Positions 16,377 through 23,468 of a stretch of 49,783 nucleotides of DNA are shown piece by piece (position 1 is the stretch's first letter; each line of letters starts with the position of its first letter). The notes under the pieces were generated by a model, which did not search any database, had not been told where the DNA came from, and was given only the letters and a program-made list of their open reading frames with translations. The DNA is from Caldifarciminota bacterium (GTDB taxonomy: Bacteria > Hydrothermota > Tepidihabitantia > SM23-42): positions 1 through 49,783 of the forward strand of contig JAFGPO010000136.1 of NCBI GenBank assembly GCA_016936155.1. Reading direction: 5' to 3'. Made by a program: the position numbers and the translations under genes.

Positions 16377-17828
16377 TTAATCGCGGTATCTGGTCGGGAG
16401 GGAAAACAGGGCGTTGTCGGCAACCGCGAGGATACGATCTTCAACCACGAAAATATTCTGATAGTGTACGCGGGGAAGGTTGTATATCACTTTGTAAAGA
16501 CCGGTCTCTGGTTCGTAGTAGTACGCGCCGGCATAGGATGCACAGTACACCACTTTTTGATCCGCTGCGATATCATAGACATTAAAGTAAGGGAGCAGGA
16601 TCCACTGAGTGTCCGCGACCTGAACCGAATCAGCGATCTTATAGTATAATAGTTGATTGTTCGTACTGAGCAGGTAGAGTGTATTATTGACCCGGGCAAT
16701 ATCCTTGATGCCAAAAGGGAGGACTTTTGCCCAGGTATATGAGGTACGGTCAAACGCGTAAAGCGCGAATTCCCCGCCCGCATAGATGTGGTCGGGTGTG
16801 ACATCGATTGAATACACGGAGAAACGATCCGGACCGAATTCGATCGGATCACTCATGCCGTCGTATAGTTTGAACATGCCCATATTCGTGCCGATATATA
16901 CACAACTGTCATCGTCTGCAAGCGTCAAGATTTGTTCAGGCAACGTGCTCATGGTGATCATAACCCCGGAATCCCACGTGGACAACCGGTTTTCGATCCC
17001 GATCACGATATCGTCCTGAGAAACGAGCATATCCCGCGGGGGGATAGTGGTGCGGCGGTAATCCCAGGAATGGGTACTTGAAGTATAATCAGAGATACCG
17101 AGTGCGGATATAAAGTAGAGGTGATCGGAAAACGTGCGGATCTTCTGGATCATAAGGTCAAGCGGTCCATAGATGATGCGTTCTTTATTCCACGACAGGG
17201 TGTTATATTTTAGTATGCCGTATCCGTTCGTGCCCACGTATAGATCCATACCATCTTCATAGACGGCAGTGATCGGGTACCGCGCAAAGGGTGCGTCGGA
17301 TGAGAATTGGTCATCATTGTAAAAGAACGGCGTGAGGAACGTGTAGCGTTGTATGTCCTGGGCCGTTGTTTTTTCATACCAGATCACGGTGCCAGGGAAA
17401 CCCTGTATGGATTCGAGCATTCCGGTTCTTTTGTTTAGTGCCCGATCTTCGATGCCATCAAGGTACAAATACTGCTCGTTGATGCCGATGCGGGTAACGC
17501 CTTTAATACCGTTATAGTCGCGCAGCGAATACGATGACAGGGTAACGCGCACGACATGCTCGGTGGTAACGACCCACAGATCTGAAGAGAATTGATCGTA
17601 ACCGACAAGCATGGGTTCTTCATTGAAGACAAAGGTTTTTTTAATGCCGAGATCGAATCTGTCAAAAAGAATGAGATTGTAGTCACTCACCGCGCACACC
17701 AATAATGGAGTCGTTGCGATCGCTTTGATATGTCCAAGCGGAGGGATAATAGTATATTTGTCGAACATCGGATTTTGAGGCGTGATGGTCAGGGCAAGAA
17801 GCGCGGACACAACAGAACAGCTAATCAT
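16377..17828 (-). CDS. Secreted beta-propeller-like protein
   Basis: A hydrophobic signal segment covers residues 1-18. The remaining 465 residues form repeated four-stranded blades, recognisable by recurrent patterns such as DLYVGTNGYGILKYN, VYIGTNMGMFKLYDG and IYAGGEFALYAFD. These resemble two-component-regulator propeller or quinoprotein-like blades. No catalytic motif is seen. Such proteins usually bind partners in the periplasm. It overlaps the nnr stop by 8 bp and precedes tatC, which fits an exported protein but does not prove Tat dependence since no twin arginine is present. Confidence 0.72.
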   Translation of the reverse strand: MISCSVVSALLALTITPQNPMFDKYTIIPPLGHIKAIATTPLLVCAVSDYNLILFDRFDLGIKKTFVFNEEPMLVGYDQFSSDLWVVTTEHVVRVTLSSYSLRDYNGIKGVTRIGINEQYLYLDGIEDRALNKRTGMLESIQGFPGTVIWYEKTTAQDIQRYTFLTPFFYNDDQFSSDAPFARYPITAVYEDGMDLYVGTNGYGILKYNTLSWNKERIIYGPLDLMIQKIRTFSDHLYFISALGISDYTSSTHSWDYRRTTIPPRDMLVSQDDIVIGIENRLSTWDSGVMITMSTLPEQILTLADDDSCVYIGTNMGMFKLYDGMSDPIEFGPDRFSVYSIDVTPDHIYAGGEFALYAFDRTSYTWAKVLPFGIKDIARVNNTLYLLSTNNQLLYYKIADSVQVADTQWILLPYFNVYDIAADQKVVYCASYAGAYYYEPETGLYKVIYNLPRVHYQNIFVVEDRILAVADNALFSLPTRYRD

Positions 17829-19389
17829 CGGGGGTATTTTCTCGGTACTGTTCCTTGAGCATATAGTTGATCGCTTCTGGTATGTAATCGATCAGATCAC
17901 CGGCCATGAGTGAATATTCGTTTTTATCTGCGGCCGCAAGATCGGCACCCAGTCCATGGAGGAACACACCAAGGAGCGCCGCTTCCCATAGGGAACAGCG
18001 TTGAGCCATGAAACCGCCGATCATTCCAACGAGGACATCTCCGGAACCTGCCGAAGCAAGTCCGCTATTCCCGGTCGGGTTCACAAAGCTCGATCCGTTA
18101 TGGGTGGCGATGACGGTTGGCGCTCCCTTGAGCACAATGGTTTTCTTCCATTGCGCAGCGAGACGCGGGGCTAGATCGATCCTCGTCTCGTTGATCGAGC
18201 GGGCAGATAAACCGGTCAGGCGGGATAGTTCACCCGGGTGCGGCGTAAGAACGCACGGAGCGTTTATTTGCTTTATGCACGCCGGGCGTTGTGATATGAT
18301 ATTCAGAGCGTCCGCGTCAATGATCATCGGTTTGTCCAGGAAAGGGAGTATGCTGTAGAAAAATTCTGCGGTTTCTGGATGCGTGGTCAGGCCAGGACCG
18401 ATTATGATCACGTCCGCTGAGGCAAGGTGCGGTACGATCGTTCCCAGGGCTCGTGGACCGATGGTTTCCTGGGCGGTTTGCTCGAGCGGGATCTTGACTA
18501 CCTCAAGGAGCTTGGATTCCAGGGCATTGAGTATACCACGAGGAGCAGCAAGGCGTACATACCCGGCACCGGTTTTAAGTGCCGCAGTGGCTGCCATTGC
18601 CGCGGCCCCGGAGAATCCCCGTGCACCGGCAATGATCAAAACGTTCCCGAACGTGCCTTTGTGGCCGTCAGGAGGACGGTACGGCAGGAGGCTGTGGATC
18701 GTCTCAAATTCAAGAATATGCGGGAATCCTTCAGAGATTTTGTTATACGGTACACCGATATCCACTATGTAGAGATCGCCGCAGAATTCCCGTCCCGGGT
18801 ACAGGTAATGTCCCCTTTTTGGCAGGCACATGGTCGCTGTCACATCCGCGATCACGCACGTTGTATCGAACAAACCTGTATCGCCGTGAACTCCTGATGG
18901 AATGTCAATTGCGAGGATCAGGGGATCACAGGCGTTCATGAATTCAATAATGGACCTGTAAATACCCTGAGGTTTTCCTCTAAATCCCGTTCCAAAGATC
19001 GCGTCGACAATGACATCGGGCTTGAATGCACTGTAGTGGCGGCGGATCGTTGCCATATTGACGCTTTCGAGTATATCAATCCCGGCTTGTTTTGCCAGAT
19101 CATAATTCAAGCGTGCATCTTTTTTGATCTGTCTGCCCTTTCCGAGAAGGACGGCTTTCACTTGTGCACCACGGTTCTGGAGATGGCGTGCCATGACCAA
19201 ACCATCACCGCCGTTATTTCCTTTACCGCACACAACAAGAACACGGAGATCATCGAGATTGAAATAGTCTTCGAGGATATTAACACATCCCTGACCGGCA
19301 TTTTCCATAAGTACCGGACCGGGAATGCCGAATTTTTTCATCGCCCACGTATCTATTGTATGCATTTCTTTGTTCGTAACGAGCCGCAT
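17821..19389 (-). CDS. nnr: Bifunctional NAD(P)H-hydrate epimerase / ADP-dependent dehydratase
   Basis: This metabolite-repair enzyme restores NAD(P)H damaged by hydration. Residues 1-215 are the epimerase (NnrE/YjeF_N) domain with MENAGQG (28-34) and GKGNNGGDGLVMARHL (55-70). Residues about 225-510 are the ribokinase-like dehydratase (NnrD), with TPHPGEL and the nucleotide-binding NPTGNSGLASAGSGDVLVG near residue 440. The 522-residue length is typical of the fusion. The ATG at 19389 lies right at the predicted transcription start, so it is leaderless. Confidence 0.95.
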   Translation of the reverse strand: MRLVTNKEMHTIDTWAMKKFGIPGPVLMENAGQGCVNILEDYFNLDDLRVLVVCGKGNNGGDGLVMARHLQNRGAQVKAVLLGKGRQIKKDARLNYDLAKQAGIDILESVNMATIRRHYSAFKPDVIVDAIFGTGFRGKPQGIYRSIIEFMNACDPLILAIDIPSGVHGDTGLFDTTCVIADVTATMCLPKRGHYLYPGREFCGDLYIVDIGVPYNKISEGFPHILEFETIHSLLPYRPPDGHKGTFGNVLIIAGARGFSGAAAMAATAALKTGAGYVRLAAPRGILNALESKLLEVVKIPLEQTAQETIGPRALGTIVPHLASADVIIIGPGLTTHPETAEFFYSILPFLDKPMIIDADALNIISQRPACIKQINAPCVLTPHPGELSRLTGLSARSINETRIDLAPRLAAQWKKTIVLKGAPTVIATHNGSSFVNPTGNSGLASAGSGDVLVGMIGGFMAQRCSLWEAALLGVFLHGLGADLAAADKNEYSLMAGDLIDYIPEAINYMLKEQYRENTPDD

Positions 19390-19395
19390 AGCACA

Positions 19396-19424
19396 ATTGT
19401 ATGAAAAAAAAAAGACAAGTCAAC
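19396..19424 (-). promoter_or_regulatory. nnr operon promoter
   Basis: Minus-strand TTGACT (19424-19419) and TACAAT (19401-19396) are 17 bp apart. The predicted start coincides with the ATG at 19389. Confidence 0.65.
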
Positions 19425-19467
19425 ATTGACAGCTTACACGAGGGACTAAGAACGAGGAACCAACATA

Positions 19468-19569
19468 ACCGCGAACCGTAAGCACTAAGCCGTAGGCAGA
19501 GGGAAGAACCGTAAGGCGTAATGCGTAGAGCGTAAGGCGAAGGATGGAAGTTAGGTTGTGGTGGTGGAT
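19468..19569 (+). repeat. Dispersed CGTA-rich repeat, long copy 2
   Basis: This 102-bp element matches 2282-2390 apart from one 7-bp deletion and two substitutions. It lies in the 443-bp gene-free interval 19390-19832, which otherwise holds the nnr promoter, a decayed hairpin repeat and a probable sigma-54 promoter region. Confidence 0.85.
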
Positions 19570-19575
19570 GCTAGA

Positions 19576-19615
19576 GAGCACCCTTACCCAGCCCCTCTCC
19601 CTCACTAAGGAGAGA
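19576..19615 (-). repeat. Decayed copy of the CTCTCCC hairpin repeat
   Basis: Minus-strand reading gives GAGGGAGAGGGGCTGGGTAAG, the right half of the element at 9357-9396; the left arm is diverged so no long stem remains. Confidence 0.55.
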
Positions 19616-19792
19616 AGATTTTATGTGGAATAGTGGGAAATGATAATGTAGGATTTCGGATGCACATAATTTCATTAAGTCCGGGGTTTGAAAATGGGGA
19701 TTATTTTTTAGGTGGTATTGCACATTTTTCATGCATATAATTCGATTTTCTTACATTGAATAAATATTTCTCACGGAATTTCAAGTACTTTT

Positions 19793-19810
19793 TTGGCATA
19801 ACCCTTGCAT
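19793..19810 (+). promoter_or_regulatory. Candidate sigma-54 promoter
   Basis: TTGGCATAACCCTTGCAT matches the -24/-12 pattern: GG at 19795-19796 and GC at 19807-19808 are exactly 10 bp apart. The start would be near 19820, followed directly by TAAGGAGG and the ATG at 19833. Upstream, ATGCACATAATTTC (19660-19673) and ATGCATATAATTCG (19731-19744) form an imperfect direct repeat that could bind an enhancer protein. No TTGACA/TATAAT pair is seen here. Confidence 0.5.
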
Positions 19811-19832
19811 AATAAGAGAATAAGGAGGTTCT

Positions 19833-20462
19833 ATGTCTGTGAATGCTAAATTACTGTATGCCTTGATCGCACTTCTGATTTTTTCTGGCGTTGCTCATGC
19901 GGTCACGATCCAGCCGGTCATTGTCATTCCCCGGGAACGCGAGGTCGAGACCCTGGTTCATGACCGACCTGTTATCGGTCTTTTTGGAGGTCCGGTGCTC
20001 AAATTCAGTTATTTGGACGACCGCTTCGCGTTTCTAGTGGGTGGACGAGGTGGGATAAGTTTCTGCGACCTGTTTGCCATTGGCGGTGGTGGCTATGGTC
20101 TGGTCAACGAGATCGCAGTACCCTTTACCCAGTCACCCTATGAGCAGTATTTGTCCTTTGGGTATGGCGGGGTGATCCTTGAATTCCTTATCGCCAGCCA
20201 CAAAGTAACACATTTGTCAATGCATGCGCTCATTGGTGGTGGAAGCTTGTATTATCATGATTACTACTGGCGCTCATGGGGCGATGACGTATTCTTTGTG
20301 CTCGAGCCTGGAATGGACCTGGAACTCAATGTGAGCAGGTGTTTTCGGATCGGGATGGGCGGGACCTACCGTTTCGTGAGCGGTGTCAGTGTTCCGGAAT
20401 TTACGAGTCAGGACATGAGTGGTTTCAGCGCTGCCCTGACATTCAAGTTCGGCCGATTCTAA
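19833..20462 (+). CDS. Small outer-membrane beta-barrel-like protein
   Basis: A good signal peptide (residues 1-23, cleavage after Ala-His-Ala) precedes a 186-residue mature protein. The mature part alternates hydrophobic and polar residues, is rich in Gly and aromatic residues, and ends in KFGRF; a terminal Phe is the outer-membrane barrel signature. The family is not recognised. The ATG has TAAGGAGG 6 nt upstream and a probable sigma-54 promoter, so expression may depend on an activator. It converges on the baeRF gene with a 4-bp gap. Confidence 0.72.
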   Translation: MSVNAKLLYALIALLIFSGVAHAVTIQPVIVIPREREVETLVHDRPVIGLFGGPVLKFSYLDDRFAFLVGGRGGISFCDLFAIGGGGYGLVNEIAVPFTQSPYEQYLSFGYGGVILEFLIASHKVTHLSMHALIGGGSLYYHDYYWRSWGDDVFFVLEPGMDLELNVSRCFRIGMGGTYRFVSGVSVPEFTSQDMSGFSAALTFKFGRF

Positions 20463-20466
20463 AACT

Positions 20467-21501
20467 TCACGATTTGGTTTTATATCTGAGCAAGGCAGCA
20501 ATGCCGCCTTGTTGCTGCAGCACACCGTTTGTCGGAGGAACGAACTCCACAGAGGATGCGGTAATCTCAGCCTTACTCACCAGTTCTTCAGTAAGCTGTT
20601 CGTTCAATCCCATGCTCAAAAAAAGCGTATCCACCTGACCGCGATCGAGCGCTATGCGGATTGCTTCGATCCCGGACACGGCAAGACCGCCGCGCCGTAA
20701 TTCACTGATGAATCTATTGAGCAGATGCTCTTCTTGCTCGCGCTCTGTCTGCTCCAGGATGGGTCGGATCCTTTTCAGGAATTCATGATCAGTCCCACCC
20801 AAATCCCATCGGATCGTCGCGATGATCTTTTTTTTCAATTCTTGTGGGAATTCTTTCTCGAGCGCGGTGATCATTCTATCCCTGCCGGCTATAATAATGC
20901 GTTGAACATGTTCGTTTTGAAATGTGACTACCGCACGTTCCGCAATATTTTTCGAGAAGTGCTGGATCTGTTTTTCTCTTCGTCGCTGATACCGCATCTG
21001 GGACCAGCCGCCGACTTTGCTTAAATGATGTATCTTCGTCTTGAGCGAATCCGCGTCTTCCATTTTTTCCCCGGCAGCAATAAGGATTCGCGCTCCTGAT
21101 GCATCGATCATTATGATCCCTACGCGTTCGTACTCATCAAGGATAAGGGCCAGGGGATGCAGTATCGCTTCGTCATCAATCGCGATCAATGGATCAGGCG
21201 GTGCGTCAAGCTCGATTGTGCACGTATACTCTGTTCCCAGATCAGCGAAAAAGGCAAGCCCGGGAGTTCTCACATTTTGCTCTTTGATTTCATGCGCCGT
21301 GTCATGAAAAAAGGAAAGAGATGTTTCTAAGTAATCCTTTTCATTAGCAGTCAATACGGGGAGCAGGCGTTGTTTTTCTCTTTCCATGTATGTCTCGGCG
21401 TCATCCCAACCCCGGGTCAGATCCAGATATACGGATAGGATCGTGCGTTCATTATCAGCGAGCCGGGCAAGTTCGCGTACTACTGTCCGATTGAGCTTCA
21501 A
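20467..21501 (-). CDS. Bacterial eRF1-like (baeRF/Vms1-type) protein
   Basis: The 344-residue protein has the three-part eRF1/Vms1 layout. An N-terminal domain contains LSVYLDLTRGWDDAETYMER. A central release-factor-like domain contains GGWSQMRYQRRREKQIQHF, with the family's Gln in GGWSQ (164-168). A C-terminal L7Ae-like domain (about 255-340) includes GQVDTLFLS. Relatives act in ribosome rescue by releasing stalled nascent chains; that role is inferred from the family. The start is TTG at 21501 because AGGAGGAG lies 4-5 nt upstream. It is third in an operon with hom and a small barrel protein. Confidence 0.8.
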   Translation of the reverse strand: MKLNRTVVRELARLADNERTILSVYLDLTRGWDDAETYMEREKQRLLPVLTANEKDYLETSLSFFHDTAHEIKEQNVRTPGLAFFADLGTEYTCTIELDAPPDPLIAIDDEAILHPLALILDEYERVGIIMIDASGARILIAAGEKMEDADSLKTKIHHLSKVGGWSQMRYQRRREKQIQHFSKNIAERAVVTFQNEHVQRIIIAGRDRMITALEKEFPQELKKKIIATIRWDLGGTDHEFLKRIRPILEQTEREQEEHLLNRFISELRRGGLAVSGIEAIRIALDRGQVDTLFLSMGLNEQLTEELVSKAEITASSVEFVPPTNGVLQQQGGIAALLRYKTKS

Positions 21502-21513
21502 GTGCTCCTCCTG

Positions 21514-22101
21514 TCAGATACGATACAATAACGTAAGGTCGATAGTGAAACTGTCAAGTTGCAGTTCGTCACTCCAGAACCATATTAATGGTCTGATCCA
21601 TTCGCGTTGCACACCGGTCCTCACTGCCCCTGACAGATGAGAGAATAGATTCTGTTGAACGATCCCATACACTTTCACTCCAAAGCCATTATCGTACGAC
21701 CGTAGAATACCTGCATGATATGTTCCCATAATGCTCTGGACCTGCGCACCGACTCCAAAAACGTTCGATCCAGCAGCAAGGTCGAACTCACCATAAAAAC
21801 CGCCGGTGACGATCGTCAGCTGTTGTGGGGTGTCGATATACCGGTCCAGCGCGCCGTAGACAACGGTCCGCGACAATACACAGCCGATCGAGATTCGATC
21901 AGACACTACGCAGCGCATCTCTCCCTGCGGATAGAGCACAGGGTCACGATCCATATGGTCATAGGGATCAAAGGCGTTCGGATATGACCGGATGCCGCTG
22001 CCGATACCGAGCAGGATATCACCGTGAGCAATGCACACCGTAGTACACAGTAGTACGATAAATATCGCAGGGTGCTTACGTTTTACAGAAACTGATGACA
22101 T
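21514..22101 (-). CDS. Exported protein, probable small outer-membrane barrel
   Basis: A basic N-terminus (SVKRKHP) and hydrophobic stretch (residues 12-24) form a signal peptide with probable cleavage after Ala-His-Gly. The 170-residue mature part has beta-strand periodicity, with GVGAQVQSIMGTYHAGI and GVKVYGIVQQNLF. It ends in YRI rather than the classical aromatic residue. Its start overlaps the hom 3' end by 26 bp, so it is coupled to hom. No family was recognised. Confidence 0.65.
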   Translation of the reverse strand: MSSVSVKRKHPAIFIVLLCTTVCIAHGDILLGIGSGIRSYPNAFDPYDHMDRDPVLYPQGEMRCVVSDRISIGCVLSRTVVYGALDRYIDTPQQLTIVTGGFYGEFDLAAGSNVFGVGAQVQSIMGTYHAGILRSYDNGFGVKVYGIVQQNLFSHLSGAVRTGVQREWIRPLIWFWSDELQLDSFTIDLTLLYRI

Positions 22102-23119
22102 CTTTAAGGATCGCGGCTGCGATATGCGTGCGCCCTGACGAACCTCCGATCACGGTCAGGTCGCCCATGTATTGTGTCTTGAACATGATCCCTTTTCCCG
22201 TACCCCGTACTGCGAAAAGGGGATCATGGTCATCGATCGTCTCGGGTCCGACCCGGATATTGGGTGTACCATTCTCCACGTTCAAATTGCCGATCAGTCG
22301 GATGAGCTTCCCTTCATCGACGACTTTCCGGATATCCTCTTCTTTTAATTGCAGTATCCCGGCGCAGGGGATATGGTGGAGATCAACGATCTTCCCGGTC
22401 AGGATAAGACCGAGGATGATCATTTTGAAACATGTATCAAGACCGTTGAGATCGAAACGATAATCCGGTTCTGCAATGCCGAGTTTTACGGCTTCGCGCA
22501 CCGCATCAATGGCCGTGTACTTGGCAAACCCGATAAGATCAAGAACATAGTTGCTCGTTCCGTTCACGATACCGCGTACCGCGTACACCCCGCTCCCGGC
22601 CAGTTCATTGCCAACGATACCCGCCGTCGGCAGAGAACCAGCGGTCGTTCCGCTCAAACCAATATATGCATCGTATTTTTTTGCCATTTTGAACAACGTG
22701 TCGCCTTTAAATACGAGCGGTGCTTTATTCACGCAGATCACGGATATCCCCCGTTTAAGCGCATCGATGAGCAGCGGAAAGGTCGGTCCCACCTCAGCCT
22801 TGGACGATGGCAGCGCATCGATCATGATATCCACCTTCGCTTCCCGGATCGTCTGTGCGCACCGGTCCAGGGGATCCGTACAGAACCCACCGACCAGTGA
22901 ACTCTTTCTCTTTTTCTCCAGTAATCCCGGGATCGGTATTGATTTTCTGCAGGCAAAACTCTTCGCGTCGCATACCATCGAAAGGTCGAGGACAAATCCG
23001 TATTTTTTTCGGATCGTATCGTGTATCGAATAGTAATGCTTGATGAATGCACGATTTACGTTGCCAAATCCGAGCAATCCAAGATTATACCGCTTGATTT
23101 TCTTTTTTGTCGCTGCCAT
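22076..23119 (-). CDS. hom: Homoserine dehydrogenase
   Basis: The enzyme reduces aspartate semialdehyde to homoserine for threonine and methionine synthesis. Residues about 8-20 are the NAD(P) Rossmann motif LGLLGFGNVNRAF. The region SGTTAGSLPTAGIV and GIVNGTSNYVLD near residue 190 carries the conserved catalytic segment. The protein is 347 residues and lacks the C-terminal ACT domain, so threonine feedback through ACT is absent. The start is ATG at 23119, which lies about 5 nt after the predicted transcription start; the longer frame begins upstream of that start. It heads an operon with a barrel protein and baeRF. Confidence 0.9.
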   Translation of the reverse strand: MAATKKKIKRYNLGLLGFGNVNRAFIKHYYSIHDTIRKKYGFVLDLSMVCDAKSFACRKSIPIPGLLEKKRKSSLVGGFCTDPLDRCAQTIREAKVDIMIDALPSSKAEVGPTFPLLIDALKRGISVICVNKAPLVFKGDTLFKMAKKYDAYIGLSGTTAGSLPTAGIVGNELAGSGVYAVRGIVNGTSNYVLDLIGFAKYTAIDAVREAVKLGIAEPDYRFDLNGLDTCFKMIILGLILTGKIVDLHHIPCAGILQLKEEDIRKVVDEGKLIRLIGNLNVENGTPNIRVGPETIDDHDPLFAVRGTGKGIMFKTQYMGDLTVIGGSSGRTHIAAAILKDVISFCKT

Positions 23120-23129
23120 AGAATATGTG

Positions 23130-23157
23130 ATTATAGCCTGTATGAACACAGTGTCAA
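23130..23157 (-). promoter_or_regulatory. hom operon promoter
   Basis: Minus-strand TTGACA (23157-23152) and TATAAT (23135-23130) are 16 bp apart, both perfect. The -10 box ends 10 nt before the ATG at 23119, so the mRNA should be leaderless. Confidence 0.8.
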
Positions 23158-23423
23158 TGAAAACAAAAAGAAGGACAATAAGTTTGGGTGCTACTGCTGG
23201 TTCTATCAGAAGTATATCGGGATTTCATCTGATGTTCTGGGTTGCGGGTATCCTGTGTGCTGATGTCCTGATCCGCGGATCGGCTATTTCGTTATTTAGT
23301 TACAGCCGCAGGCGTTATTGTTCCAGTCGCGATAGCGACGTTTTTGTACAGGGGCGCAGCATCGTTTAAGGACAGCGAAACGTCTCGTGTTTCACATTTT
23401 ATTACAGCGCAGCGTTTAGTGTG
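23158..23423. other. Gene-free interval with an orphan hairpin
   Basis: No convincing gene is seen. A plus-strand frame from 23157 has no ribosome binding site or family features. GTCGC-GATA-GCGAC followed by GTTTTT (23326-23345) resembles an intrinsic terminator on the plus strand, but no plus-strand gene precedes it; it might end a small RNA or be a relic. Confidence 0.35.
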
Positions 23424-23468
23424 TCTGTCACGTTACGCCTTACGTATTGCGGTAATTCTTTGGCTTAC
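23424..23468 (-). repeat. CGTA-type repeat forming the uvrA 3' end
   Basis: On the minus strand the sequence reads AGTAAGCCAAAGAATTACCG then CAATACGTAAGGCGTAACG, matching the repeat family. It provides the last nine codons and the TAA of uvrA. Confidence 0.5.

Noticed and set aside
23157-23369. Plus-strand frame of about 70 codons between hom and uvrA
   Set aside because: It lacks a ribosome binding site, runs through a terminator-like hairpin and shows no family features.
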